A stretch of DNA of 64,000 nucleotides from Hydrogenophaga sp. (GTDB lineage Bacteria > Pseudomonadota > Gammaproteobacteria > Burkholderiales > Burkholderiaceae_C). The stretch spans positions 124,001 to 188,000 of the forward strand of contig JAEUOT010000046.1 in assembly GCA_016790705.1 (NCBI GenBank). The letters are read 5' to 3'. A model generated the notes under the pieces. It did not search any database. It was not told the DNA's origin and saw nothing but the letters and a program-made list of their open reading frames with translations. Positions 42,731-51,365 of this stretch are shown here, in pieces (position 1 is the stretch's first letter; each line of letters starts with the position of its first letter). A program made the translations under genes and the position numbers.

Positions 42731-43291
42731 ATGAAAAAAATCCTTCTTGTTGCGCTTCTCTCGCTTGGTTTGCCTCTGGCAATGTCGCAGGTTGTTTTGC
42801 CGCAGACCCCGCAGCCTGCATTGTCGTTCTCCTTTGAGGACAAAGACTGGGGTGTAGAGGCGACGACGAGTCCGAAGACAGCCCCTTTTCACGGCCCGAC
42901 ACCAATCACTATCCCAGGCGGGAGGGTGATCAAGACGCTTGAACTGAAAGCACTGCTTGAGCGAGAAAAGCGTCTGTTGGTGGTTGATGTGCTTTACAAC
43001 AAAGCTCGGAAAACAATTCCGGGCAGTGTGATGATGCGCGGAGGAGGGGAAGCTCCGTTTTACGCAGCGGAGAAGGCTCGGTTTTCGGCAGCCCTTGAGA
43101 AGCTGACTGAAGGAGACAAGACACGAGCCATTGTTTTCCTTTGTCTTAGCTCCGAATGCTGGCTCTCCTACAACGCCTCTTTGTATGCCATTGACGCAGG
43201 TTACAAAGATGTGCTGTGGTATCGCGGAGGGACCAATGCTTGGGCTGGAGCGAGTCTGGAAGCATCTTCGCCCCAGGAACTTGTCTGGTGA
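42731..43291 (+). CDS. Exported rhodanese-like protein (AT-rich gene)
   Basis: A 186-residue protein with a signal peptide (MKKILLVALLSLGLPLAMS) and a rhodanese-like domain (about residues 65-180). The active loop reads FLCLSSECWLSYNAS, and the C-terminal part YKDVLWYRGGTNAW resembles the PQQ-associated CXXCW rhodanese subgroup (two cysteines and a Trp in the loop). It could handle sulfur or disulfides in the periplasm. It shares the low GC content of the preceding gene and lies just before lptA, where lptC would normally be expected. Confidence 0.75.
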   Translation: MKKILLVALLSLGLPLAMSQVVLPQTPQPALSFSFEDKDWGVEATTSPKTAPFHGPTPITIPGGRVIKTLELKALLEREKRLLVVDVLYNKARKTIPGSVMMRGGGEAPFYAAEKARFSAALEKLTEGDKTRAIVFLCLSSECWLSYNASLYAIDAGYKDVLWYRGGTNAWAGASLEASSPQELVW

Positions 43292-43403
43292 ACAAAGAGT
43301 CTCCGAAGGCTTTTCGATGAGCCTCTTGGACACTCTGCGTACGGCGTAGATTGCCTTGCAGGATTTGTCTCTCGTCAGAACGGCGAAGGTCCATTTGCGC
43401 CGC

Positions 43404-43409
43404 TACAAT
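43404..43409 (+). promoter_or_regulatory. TACAAT -10 box before lptA
   Basis: TACAAT lies 29 bases before ATG 43438 and overlaps an upstream in-frame ATG (43408), which argues that 43438 is the true lptA start. It would give lptA-lptB-rpoN their own promoter after the AT-rich patch. No good -35 box was found at 17 bases. Confidence 0.45.
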
Positions 43410-43437
43410 GAATGCAAGATTTGTGCCCTGGAACGTC

Positions 43438-44082
43438 ATGCAAGCCTACGCCCACTCCTTCCGCCCGTTCGCCTGGTTGTTTGTTGCCGCCGCCGGCCTG
43501 CTCTCGCCTTGGGCCGCGCTGGCGGAAAAAGCCGACAAGGACAAGCCGATGAACGTAGAGGCCGACGCCCTGCGTTACGAAGAGAACCACCAGACCAGCG
43601 TGTTCACCGGCAATGTGGTGCTCACCAAGGGAACGATCGTGATGCGCGGGTCCAAGCTCGATGTGCGTCAGGATCCGCAGGGCAACCAGGTCGGCCTGCT
43701 GGTGGGCTCCGCCGCTGCGCCCGGCTTCTTCCGTCAGAAGCGTGAGGGCCTGGACGAGTGGATTGAAGGCGAGGGCGACCGCATCGAGTACGACAGCAAG
43801 GAGCAGACGGTGCTGTTCTCCGGCCGCGCCGTGCTGAGGCGTTACCGTGGGACCCAGCTCAACGACCAGAGCTCGGGCAAGGAAATCCTCTACAACAGCG
43901 GCACTGAGGTGTTCACGGTCAAGGGCGGCGGTGACGCCAAGACGGCGGCCAATCCCTCTGGCCGCGTTCGGGCGATGCTGACCCCGATTCCTGAGGCGGA
44001 GAAGGGTGGCAATGCGCCGGCGTCGCAGACCGACCCCGCCAAGTTGCGCCCCAGCGTCACGATCACCGAGCCCAAGAAGTGA
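43438..44082 (+). CDS. lptA: Lipopolysaccharide transport periplasmic protein LptA
   Basis: About 214 residues: a signal peptide (FRPFAWLFVAAAGLLSPWAALA) followed by the OstA-like beta-jellyroll: KPMNVEADALRYEENHQTSVFTGNVVLTKGTIVMRGSKLDV, then DEWIEGEGDRIEYDSKEQTVLFSGRAVLRRYRG. LptA forms the bridge that carries LPS across the periplasm. Candidate starts are ATG 43438 and ATG 43408; the former lies after the -10 box. The gene overlaps lptB (GTGA). lptC, normally just upstream, is absent here. Confidence 0.9.
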   Translation: MQAYAHSFRPFAWLFVAAAGLLSPWAALAEKADKDKPMNVEADALRYEENHQTSVFTGNVVLTKGTIVMRGSKLDVRQDPQGNQVGLLVGSAAAPGFFRQKREGLDEWIEGEGDRIEYDSKEQTVLFSGRAVLRRYRGTQLNDQSSGKEILYNSGTEVFTVKGGGDAKTAANPSGRVRAMLTPIPEAEKGGNAPASQTDPAKLRPSVTITEPKK

Positions 44083-44861
44083 CCGCGACCGCCACCAGCC
44101 TGCCGGGCGCGATGGCGAGGCAGAGCCGGCTTCAGGTGCAGGGCCTGAAGAAGGCCTATGGCAGCCGAGCGGTCGTCAAGGATGTGTCCCTCACGGTGGA
44201 CAACGGAGAGGTCGTCGGGCTGCTCGGCCCCAACGGCGCCGGCAAGACGACGTCGTTCTACATGATCGTCGGACTGCTGCGCGCCGATGGCGGCGAGATC
44301 CTGCTGGACGGTCAGCGCATCGAATCCCTGCCCATCCACCGCCGTGCCCGTCTCGGCTTGGGGTACCTGCCCCAGGAAGCCTCGATTTTTCGCAAGCTCA
44401 CGGTCGAACAGAACGTTCGCGCCGTGCTGGAGCTGCAGCACAACGAGCAGGGTGAGCGGCTGTCCGAGGACGAGATTCGCGTCCGGCTGGATGAACTGCT
44501 CAAGGACCTGCGTGTCGACCATCTGCGCCAGTCGCCGGCGCCCTCGCTGTCCGGTGGTGAACGCCGGCGTGTCGAAATTGCGCGGGCCCTGGCGACGCGG
44601 CCGCGCTTCATCCTGCTGGACGAACCGTTTGCCGGTATCGACCCGATTGCGGTGCTGGAAATCCAGCACATCATCGGTTTTCTGAAATCTCGCGGCATCG
44701 GCGTGCTGATCACCGACCACAACGTGCGCGAGACCCTGGGCATCTGCGACCACGCCTACATCATCAGCGACGGTCATGTGCTGGCCAGCGGCACCACCGC
44801 CGAAATCGTCGAGAACGCCGAGGTGCGCCGTGTGTATCTGGGCGAGAACTTCCGCATGTGA
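44079..44861 (+). CDS. lptB: LPS export ABC transporter ATP-binding protein
   Basis: A 260-residue ATPase that powers LPS extraction by LptFG. Walker A is GPNGAGKTTS, the Q loop is GYLPQEASIFRKLT, the signature is LSGGERRRVEIARALA, Walker B is FILLDEPFAGIDPIAV and the switch His is in ITDHNVRETL. The GTG start overlaps the lptA stop. ATG 44112 would remove a non-conserved N-terminal extension. rpoN follows after 12 bases, the usual order in proteobacteria. Confidence 0.95.
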   Translation: MTATATSLPGAMARQSRLQVQGLKKAYGSRAVVKDVSLTVDNGEVVGLLGPNGAGKTTSFYMIVGLLRADGGEILLDGQRIESLPIHRRARLGLGYLPQEASIFRKLTVEQNVRAVLELQHNEQGERLSEDEIRVRLDELLKDLRVDHLRQSPAPSLSGGERRRVEIARALATRPRFILLDEPFAGIDPIAVLEIQHIIGFLKSRGIGVLITDHNVRETLGICDHAYIISDGHVLASGTTAEIVENAEVRRVYLGENFRM

Positions 44862-44873
44862 CCGGGCGGACCG

Positions 44874-46490
44874 ATGAAACAAGGTCTGTCGCTGCGGGTT
44901 TCGCAGCATCTTGCCCTCACCCCGCAGCTCCAACAGTCGATCCGGCTGCTGCAACTGTCCACGCTCGAAATGGCGCAGGAGGTCGAGCAGATGCTCGACG
45001 AGAACCCGTTTCTGGAGCGGGGGGAGGAGAGCGCCGACCGTGAGGACTTCGGGGTCGATTCGGCCGACGCCCCGGTGGTGGCCGGCGAGCAGATCGAGGA
45101 GGCGGCGCAGGCCCCGGTGGATGCCTTGTCACCGTCTGGCGAGCGTCCGTCTGCCGCGGAGTCCTCGGACTCGGGCGCCGACGAGGTGGAAAGCCGGCTC
45201 GACGGCGCAAGTGCGGTCGAAGAGAGCTGGGAGGGCGATGGCACGGTCGAGGTCTCGCCCGACGACAGCGAATGGGGCGGCGATGCGCCCGCGCGCAACA
45301 GCGCCGGGTCCGACGACGACGAGACCGCCACGGCGGCCGATCTCGCGCGGGTGCCGGTCAGTCTGCAGGAGCATCTGCTGGAGCAGGCGCGCTGCCTGCG
45401 CGTGTCCGACGAGGACGCAGCAGCCCTGCACTTCCTGATCGAGTCGCTCAACGACGATGGCTATCTGGAGGAAAGCCTCAACGGGCTGGCGCATGCGTGC
45501 TGGCATCTCACCCAGGGTCGGCGCGAAGGGGTCGAACCCCCGTTCGAAGAGGTCGAGGCCATCGAACAGCGCCTGGGCGTGGCGCTGCAGTGGCTGCAGC
45601 AGATGGAACCGACCGGGGTCGGCGCACGCGACCTGGGCGAATGCCTGCGGTTGCAGATCCTGGAGCTGCGCAATACGCCGGCAGCCAGGGCGGCGCTGGC
45701 CATCTGCGAGCAATCCCTGGAGCTGATCGCCAAGCGCGATGTCAAGCGGCTGTGCGCTGCGACCGGGCACGACGACGAAACCGTGCGGGCGGCGCTGGCG
45801 CTGATCGCGCGACTCGAACCCAAACCGGGTCGCCGCTTCGTCGACGTCGAGCGCAACGTGGTGGTGCCGGACGTCATCGTGGTCCGGGCCGGTCGCGGGT
45901 TCAAGGTGACGCTCAATCCGGATGTGATGCCCCGTCTGCGGGTGCACGACGTCTATGCCAATGCGCTGCGCGGGCGCGGGCGCGACGGGGGCGGTGAGGG
46001 CGGGCAGGCTGCGATGCAGCAGCGGCTGCAGGAAGCGCGCTGGTTCATCAAGAACATCCAGCAGCGCTTCGACACCATCCTGCGCGTCTCCAGCGCCATC
46101 GTCGAGCGCCAGCGCAATTTCTTCATGCACGGCGAACTGGCGATGCGCCCGCTGGTGTTGCGCGAGATCGCCGACGAGCTGGGCCTGCACGAATCCACCA
46201 TCAGCCGCGTGACCACCGCGAAGTACATGGCCACGCCGTTCGGCACCTACGAGCTCAAGTACTTCTTCGGTTCCAGCCTGGGGACCGAGACCGGCGGCAA
46301 TGCGTCGAGCACCGCGGTGCGCGCCCTGCTCAAGCAGTTCATCGCCGCCGAGGAACCTTCCAAACCCTTGTCGGACAACCAGCTCTCGGACCTGCTCAAG
46401 GAGCAGGGCATCGAGTGCGCGCGCCGCACGGTCGCGAAGTACCGTGAGGCGCTGCGCATCGCGCCCGCCAATCTCAGAAAAGCGCTTTGA
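44874..46490 (+). CDS. rpoN: RNA polymerase sigma-54 factor
   Basis: A 538-residue sigma-54. Region I: MKQGLSLRVSQHLALTPQLQQSIRLLQLSTLEMAQEVEQ; then a long acidic region II (about residues 48-155, with EDFGVDSADAP and DDSEWGGDAP); then the core-binding region; the helix-turn-helix DELGLHESTISRVTTAKYM; and the RpoN box in the C-terminal ARRTVAKYREALRI. It recognises -24/-12 promoters with the help of enhancer-binding ATPases. The acidic region is longer than in enteric homologues. It is not followed by hpf, ptsN or hprK, the frequent neighbours. Confidence 0.96.
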   Translation: MKQGLSLRVSQHLALTPQLQQSIRLLQLSTLEMAQEVEQMLDENPFLERGEESADREDFGVDSADAPVVAGEQIEEAAQAPVDALSPSGERPSAAESSDSGADEVESRLDGASAVEESWEGDGTVEVSPDDSEWGGDAPARNSAGSDDDETATAADLARVPVSLQEHLLEQARCLRVSDEDAAALHFLIESLNDDGYLEESLNGLAHACWHLTQGRREGVEPPFEEVEAIEQRLGVALQWLQQMEPTGVGARDLGECLRLQILELRNTPAARAALAICEQSLELIAKRDVKRLCAATGHDDETVRAALALIARLEPKPGRRFVDVERNVVVPDVIVVRAGRGFKVTLNPDVMPRLRVHDVYANALRGRGRDGGGEGGQAAMQQRLQEARWFIKNIQQRFDTILRVSSAIVERQRNFFMHGELAMRPLVLREIADELGLHESTISRVTTAKYMATPFGTYELKYFFGSSLGTETGGNASSTAVRALLKQFIAAEEPSKPLSDNQLSDLLKEQGIECARRTVAKYREALRIAPANLRKAL

Positions 46491-47848
46491 ATCAATTGCA
46501 CCTCTTCCTCCCCTGCGCCGCTGGCGTGGAGGACTACCTCGCCGCCGAGGTCACCCGCATCACCGGCGAGACCGCGGTGCAAAAGTCGCGCGCTGGGGTG
46601 GCGCTGCAGGCGTCCTGGCGCGATGCGCTCAAGCTCAACCTGCACAGCCGGCTCGCGCAGCGCGTGCTGGTGCAGCTCTGGTATAGCGGCTACCGCAGCG
46701 AGAACGACCTCTACGCGGCGGCCGGCGACGTCGCCTGGGAGATCTGGTTCACGCCACAGCAGACCATCAAGGTCGAGATCACGGCCCAGCACAGCCCGCT
46801 CAAGAGCCTGAACTTCGCGGCGCTGAAGATCAAGGACGCGGTCTGTGACCGTTTCCGCGACAAGCGCGGCGAGCGCCCCAGCGTCAACACCACCTGGCCC
46901 GACGTGCGGCTCTATGCCCACCTCACCACCGACACCGTCAGCCTCTACATCGACACCTCGGGCGAGCCGCTGTTCAAGCGCGGCTGGCGCGAAGACAAGG
47001 GCGACGCGCCGCTGAAGGAAACGCTGGCCGCGGCCATGATCGCCGCGACCGGCTGGAACGGCGCCGAGGCCGAATCGCTGGACGACATCGTGCCGCTGTA
47101 CGACCCCTGCTGCGGCAGCGGCACGGTGGCGATCGAGGCGGCGCAGATCGCGCTGCATGTGGCGCCCGGACTGCAGCGCCGCTTTGCGTTCGAGAAGCTG
47201 CTGCCGTTCCAGCCGCACGTCTGGAATGCCATCAAGGACGAGGCCGCGAAGCAGCGCCGCGACTGGCCGGCCGGCCACAAGCCGATCGTGTTCGGCAGCG
47301 ACGTGGCCTTCCGCATGGTCGACTTCGCGCAGCGCAACGCCGAACGCGCGGGCGTCGCGTTTGCGATGGAGCTGCGCGGTGGCGATGCGCTGCAGCGCAT
47401 GCCGCCGACCGAGCGGCCCGGCGTGATGCTGCTGAACCCGCCCTATGGCGAGCGCATTGCGGCGGCTGGCGTGGCGGGGCAGAACGCGCAGGAGCGCGCG
47501 GCCGAACGTGGTGCGCGCGCGCCACGCACCTTCACCGTGGGCGCCAGGGCCACGCCCGAAGCCGGCCTGGGTCGCGGGGATGCGGAGGTCTCGCGCCTGG
47601 GGCGCGAGAGTGCGCAAATGGCCGACGGCAGCGACGGCAGCGATTTCTTCCAGCGCCTGGCCACGCACTGGAAGAGCCACTACGCAGGCTGGAGCGCGTG
47701 GTTGCTCACGCCCGATCTCAAGCTGCCGGGAAAGATGCGCTTCAAGGAGTCGCGCCGCGTGCCGCTGTGGAACGGGCCGATCGAGTGCCGGCTGTTCCGC
47801 TTCGACCTGACGGCGCGCCGCACGCCGGGCGCCACGCCCGACGCATGA
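46487..47848 (+). CDS. THUMP-domain 23S rRNA (guanine-N2)-methyltransferase, RlmL-type
   Basis: A 453-residue protein with an N-terminal ferredoxin-like and THUMP region (HLFLPCAAGVEDYLAAEVTRITGE, LHSRLAQRVLVQL) and a C-terminal UPF0020 methyltransferase domain: DPCCGSGTVAIEAAQIA binds SAM and NPPYGERI is the catalytic motif. It matches the RlmL half of E. coli RlmKL, which methylates G2445. Right after NPPYGERI lies an insertion of about 55 residues rich in Ala, Arg and Gly. TTG 46487 overlaps the rpoN stop (TTGA). The RlmK half is missing. Confidence 0.87.
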   Translation: MNQLHLFLPCAAGVEDYLAAEVTRITGETAVQKSRAGVALQASWRDALKLNLHSRLAQRVLVQLWYSGYRSENDLYAAAGDVAWEIWFTPQQTIKVEITAQHSPLKSLNFAALKIKDAVCDRFRDKRGERPSVNTTWPDVRLYAHLTTDTVSLYIDTSGEPLFKRGWREDKGDAPLKETLAAAMIAATGWNGAEAESLDDIVPLYDPCCGSGTVAIEAAQIALHVAPGLQRRFAFEKLLPFQPHVWNAIKDEAAKQRRDWPAGHKPIVFGSDVAFRMVDFAQRNAERAGVAFAMELRGGDALQRMPPTERPGVMLLNPPYGERIAAAGVAGQNAQERAAERGARAPRTFTVGARATPEAGLGRGDAEVSRLGRESAQMADGSDGSDFFQRLATHWKSHYAGWSAWLLTPDLKLPGKMRFKESRRVPLWNGPIECRLFRFDLTARRTPGATPDA

Positions 47849-48318
47849 GCCTGCTGCCGACGGTGCTGGTGCTCGACACCAACATCGTGCTCGACCTGTT
47901 TGTCTACGAAGACCCGGCGACGGCGCCGCTGCGCGAGCGGCTGGCCGACGGGCAGACCCGCTGGCTGGCGACGGCGGTGATGCGCGAAGAACTGCGGCGC
48001 GTGCTGGACTACCCGCAGGTGGTCCGCCGGCTGGAGGCCCGCGGGCTCAGCGCCGAGGCGGTGCTCTCGGCCTTCGATGGCCGTGTCCGGACCGTGGACG
48101 TCGCTCCCAAGGCGCCCTACACCTGCAAGGACCCCGACGACCAGAAGTTCATCGACCTGGCCGTCGCCCACACCGCCACGCTGCTCAGCAAGGACAAGGC
48201 CGTGCTGTGCATGCGCAAGCGGCTGGCGATGCTGGGCGTGGCGGTCAGCCGGCAGTGGCCGGCAGGTGTCCTGGCAGGCGAAGCTGCTGCGCCACCGCCA
48301 CCGACGGCGGCTGCTTGA
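47845..48318 (+). CDS. PIN-domain protein (putative toxin-type ribonuclease)
   Basis: A 157-residue PIN-fold protein. The acidic metal ligands are in VLDTNIVLDLF (N-terminal), MREELRRVLD and CKDPDDQKFIDLAV. This resembles the PIN family labelled as putative toxin components, which cut RNA. No antitoxin gene is found next to it, so it may be a housekeeping PIN protein. The ATG overlaps the stop of the methyltransferase gene. The last 25 residues (GEAAAPPPPTAAA) are low complexity and run over the end of the convergent gene by 74 bases. Confidence 0.83.
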   Translation: MSLLPTVLVLDTNIVLDLFVYEDPATAPLRERLADGQTRWLATAVMREELRRVLDYPQVVRRLEARGLSAEAVLSAFDGRVRTVDVAPKAPYTCKDPDDQKFIDLAVAHTATLLSKDKAVLCMRKRLAMLGVAVSRQWPAGVLAGEAAAPPPPTAAA

Positions 48319-48850
48319 ACGCATAGGCCTGGACCTCAAGCTGTCCGGTGCCGGTGAACACGATCGGGAAGCCGTTGGCCCGCAGGATCTTGATCAGCGA
48401 GGCCTTGGTGAAGCCGGTCTTGTGGGCGTAGTAGGGGTTGCCGCTGCGCTCGATCTCGACACCGTAGCCGTAGATCACGTCACGCACCATGATCGGCCCG
48501 GCGGGCGACTGGTAGAGCACGTCGTCGATGTCCAGCTTGCGCTCGACCACGGTCGCCATCAGCTCGTGCATGTCGGGCACGCGGATGAAGGCGAAGCCGT
48601 CCGGCTTGAGCACGTGGGCGAAGCCCTTGAGCACCTGCCGGGCCTCGTGGTGGAAGTAGTGCTCCAGGTTGTGCGAGCAGTAGACCGAGTCGTAGGTCGC
48701 GGGCGACAGCGTGTCGAGCGTCCGTGCGTCACACACGACGTCGGGATTGCCGCGCGGATCGATGTCGAGCAGCACATGCTCCCAGCCGGCATAAAAAGGC
48801 GGCACGGGAATTTTTTTGCTGTTGCCGCCGACGTTCAGGAATGTGGGCAT
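48245..48850 (-). CDS. Class I SAM-dependent methyltransferase-like protein
   Basis: A 201-residue protein with a methyltransferase type 11-like core: FLNVGGNSKKIPVPPFYAGWEHVLLDIDPRG (SAM site, with GGN in place of the usual GxG), DSVYCSHNLEHYFHHEARQVLKGFAHVLKPDGFAFIRVPD. Similar proteins occur in surface polysaccharide loci, but here no such genes are near. Start MPTFLNVGG at 48850; an in-frame ATG lies at 48883. The 3' end overlaps the convergent PIN gene. Confidence 0.8.
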   Translation of the reverse strand: MPTFLNVGGNSKKIPVPPFYAGWEHVLLDIDPRGNPDVVCDARTLDTLSPATYDSVYCSHNLEHYFHHEARQVLKGFAHVLKPDGFAFIRVPDMHELMATVVERKLDIDDVLYQSPAGPIMVRDVIYGYGVEIERSGNPYYAHKTGFTKASLIKILRANGFPIVFTGTGQLEVQAYAFKQPPSVAVAQQLRLPGHLPATAG

Positions 48851-48887
48851 GTGGGCCTTGGGATGGATGGCAGAGGGCGGCACGCGC

Positions 48888-50507
48888 TCAGGCGGGCGCG
48901 AACTGTTGCGCGCTGGCGCGATGCCAGTAGGTCGTGAAGACGGGGTGCTGCCCCTGCAGGTCGCCGAGCAGTGAACCGGGCGCGGTGGTCGGCAACAGGT
49001 TGGCCAGCAGGCGCACCTCGTTCTCGTTGACGCGACGCACGATGTGCTGCGCGCTGATCTCGCCGGGGTGTTGCAGCCCGGCCGCCTGCACCAGTTCCTG
49101 CAGCGCCTTGAGCGTGTTCTGGTGGAAGTTGTAGACGCGGGTTGCCTTGTCGGGCACGACCAGCGCCTGCTGGCGCACGGGGTCCTGGGTGGTCACGCCG
49201 GTCGGACACTGGCCGGTGTGGCAGCTCTGGGCCTGGATGCAGCCCAGCGCGAACATGAAGCCGCGCGCGCTGTTGCACCAGTCGGCACCGATCGCCATGG
49301 CGCGGGCGATGTCGAAGGCGCTGACGATCTTGCCGGAGGCGCCGATCCGGATGCGGTCGCGCAGGTTCACGCCGACCAGGGTGTTGTGCACCAGGCGCAG
49401 GCCTTCCTGCAGCGGGGCGCCGACGTGGTCGGTGAATTCCAGCGGCGCGGCGCCGGTGCCGCCCTCGGCCCCGTCGACGACGATGAAGTCGGGCGTGATG
49501 CCCGTCTGCAGCATGGCCTTGACCAGCGCGAACCATTCCCAGGGGTGGCCGATGCAGAGCTTGAAGCCGGTCGGCTTGCCGCCGGAGAGGTCGCGCAGGT
49601 GGGCGATGAACCGCAGCATCTCGATCGGCGTCGAGAAGGCGCTGTGGGCGGCCGGCGAGACGCAGTCCTGGCCGACCGGCACGCCGCGCGCCGCCGCGAT
49701 CTCGGGCGTGACCTTGGGACCGGGCAGCACGCCGCCGTGACCGGGCTTGGCGCCCTGGCTGAGCTTGAGCTCGATCATCCTGACCTGCGGGTCCAGCGCA
49801 TTGGCCTTGAAGCGGTCGGCGTTGAAGCGGCCGTGTTCGTCGCGGCAGCCGAAGTAGCCCGAGCCGATCTCCCAGATCAGGTCGCCGCCGTGCAGCCGAT
49901 GCCAGCTGCTGATCGAGCCCTCGCCGGTGTCGTGGGCGAAGCGTCCCTGTTTGGCGCCGCTGTTGAGGGCCTGGATGGCGTTGGCCGAGAGCGCGCCAAA
50001 GCTCATCGCTGAGATGTTGAAGATGCTGGCTTCGTAGGGCTGCAGGCAGTCGGGGCCGCCGATGGACAGCCGGAAATCGTGCGAGGCCACCTGCGACGGG
50101 GCGAGCGAGTGGTTGATCCACTCGTGGCCGTCGGCCTTGACGTCCAGTTGGGTGCCGAAGGGGCGCTTGTCGGTCTCACCCTTGGCGCGGGCGTAGGCCA
50201 GGCTGCGCTGGTTGCGCGAGAACGGGGTGGCTTCGGTGTCGTTCTCGATGAAGTACTGGCGCATCTCGGGCCGGATCTTCTCCAGCATGTAGCGCAGATG
50301 GCCGATCACCGGGTAGTTGCGCAGCACCGCGCTCTTGGTCTGGCGCAGGTCCCACAGGCCCAGCGCCGACAGACCGGTGAACAGAAGGAACCAGAAGCCC
50401 CCGATGCCGAAGCCGATCACGGTGAACAGGCTCAGCAGTGCGCACAGCACACACAGCGCGAGGGCGGTGTACCGCACGGGGTAGAGGGCATTGAGGCGGT
50501 CGAGCAT
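48888..50507 (-). CDS. FMN-binding glutamate synthase family protein
   Basis: A 539-residue protein with two N-terminal membrane helices (about residues 14-30 and 30-50) and a large domain like the FMN/iron-sulfur part of glutamate synthase: AMSFGALSANAIQALNSGA, GEGSISSWHRLHGGDLIWEIGSGYFGCRD, GHGGVLPGPKVTPEIA, DGAEGGTGAAPLEF and the cysteine cluster RGFMFALGCIQAQSCHTGQCPTGV. It lacks the amidotransferase domain of GltB, and this stand-alone membrane version has no proven reaction. It is divergent from the UPF0149 gene. Confidence 0.88.
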   Translation of the reverse strand: MLDRLNALYPVRYTALALCVLCALLSLFTVIGFGIGGFWFLLFTGLSALGLWDLRQTKSAVLRNYPVIGHLRYMLEKIRPEMRQYFIENDTEATPFSRNQRSLAYARAKGETDKRPFGTQLDVKADGHEWINHSLAPSQVASHDFRLSIGGPDCLQPYEASIFNISAMSFGALSANAIQALNSGAKQGRFAHDTGEGSISSWHRLHGGDLIWEIGSGYFGCRDEHGRFNADRFKANALDPQVRMIELKLSQGAKPGHGGVLPGPKVTPEIAAARGVPVGQDCVSPAAHSAFSTPIEMLRFIAHLRDLSGGKPTGFKLCIGHPWEWFALVKAMLQTGITPDFIVVDGAEGGTGAAPLEFTDHVGAPLQEGLRLVHNTLVGVNLRDRIRIGASGKIVSAFDIARAMAIGADWCNSARGFMFALGCIQAQSCHTGQCPTGVTTQDPVRQQALVVPDKATRVYNFHQNTLKALQELVQAAGLQHPGEISAQHIVRRVNENEVRLLANLLPTTAPGSLLGDLQGQHPVFTTYWHRASAQQFAPA

Positions 50508-50532
50508 GGTGGGAGGGCCTTGAGGGCGCGGC

Positions 50533-50538
50533 TACACT
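50533..50538 (+). promoter_or_regulatory. TACACT -10 box before the UPF0149/SEC-C gene
   Basis: TACACT lies 32 bases before ATG 50571 within GCGGCTACACTGG. A similar box appears before the AraC gene and the trp leader. No clear -35 box. Confidence 0.45.
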
Positions 50539-50570
50539 GGCCCGCATCTTAAGACCCGTCCGAGAAAGCC

Positions 50571-51347
50571 ATGAGTAACGAATCCCTGCCACCGATGGAC
50601 AACGCCGAATTCGACGCGCTGGAGGCCATCCTCGACGACCTGCGCACCCGTGACGAGGAGGTGCCGCAGTGGGAGTTCTGCGAAGGGGCGATTGCGGCGC
50701 TTTTGTGCACGCGTCGACCGGTGTCGGTTGAGGAGAGCCTGCCGGTGATCATCGGGGTGAACGATGAGGATGGCGTGGGTTTTGCCGATGCGGCGCAGGC
50801 CTCGCAGTTCCGTGCGCTGTGGCAGCGGCGCTGGGACGAGGTGGCGGCGGCGCTGGCCGCCAAGGTCGAGTCGCTGGACGACGAGCGTGCCTACCAGCCG
50901 GAGGTCATGGATGTGCGGGGTGCGGTGGCGATGCTTCCCGACGCCGAGCGCGCCGAGATGCAGGGTCAGCCCCTGCCGGCCTTCGGCCAGGTCTGGGCGC
51001 TGGGGTTCATGTTCGTGGTCGAGAACTGGGATGAGGAATGGGCGCCTCCGCGCGATGCGGAGACCGCGACCTGGATCGACGAGGCGCTGGATGCCATCGT
51101 GGCGCTGACCGAGGACGACACGGGCAAGCCCGCCTTCAACATGCACGCCGAGGATGGGCCGCCGAGCGTGAGCGATGCGCGCGCCAACGACTTCGGTTCG
51201 GCGATCTGGGCGGTCTACGACCTGCACCAGATCTGGCAGAGCCTGGGGCCCCGGACCGAACCGCTGCGCAAGGCGGAGGAGCCGGGGCGCAACGACCCCT
51301 GCCCCTGTGGCAGCGGCAAGAAATACAAGAAGTGCCACGGCGCCTGA
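50571..51347 (+). CDS. UPF0149 (YecA-like) protein with SEC-C motif
   Basis: A 258-residue protein: an N-terminal UPF0149 region ([33 protein letters not shown]) and a C-terminal SEC-C zinc motif ([20 protein letters not shown]), the same metal finger that links SecA to SecB and ribosomes. E. coli YecA has this layout and binds ribosomes. It may assist nascent protein handling. It is divergent from the FMN protein gene and convergent with the CZB gene. Confidence 0.88.
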   Translation: MSNESLPPMDNAEFDALEAILDDLRTRDEEVPQWEFCEGAIAALLCTRRPVSVEESLPVIIGVNDEDGVGFADAAQASQFRALWQRRWDEVAAALAAKVESLDDERAYQPEVMDVRGAVAMLPDAERAEMQGQPLPAFGQVWALGFMFVVENWDEEWAPPRDAETATWIDEALDAIVALTEDDTGKPAFNMHAEDGPPSVSDARANDFGSAIWAVYDLHQIWQSLGPRTEPLRKAEEPGRNDPCPCGSGKKYKKCHGA

Positions 51348-51365
51348 GCCGCCGCGCGGCGGCGC

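Noticed and set aside
47845-48318. Toxin-antitoxin system at the PIN gene
   Set aside because: No small antitoxin frame is found on either side; the upstream neighbour is an rRNA methyltransferase gene that overlaps it.
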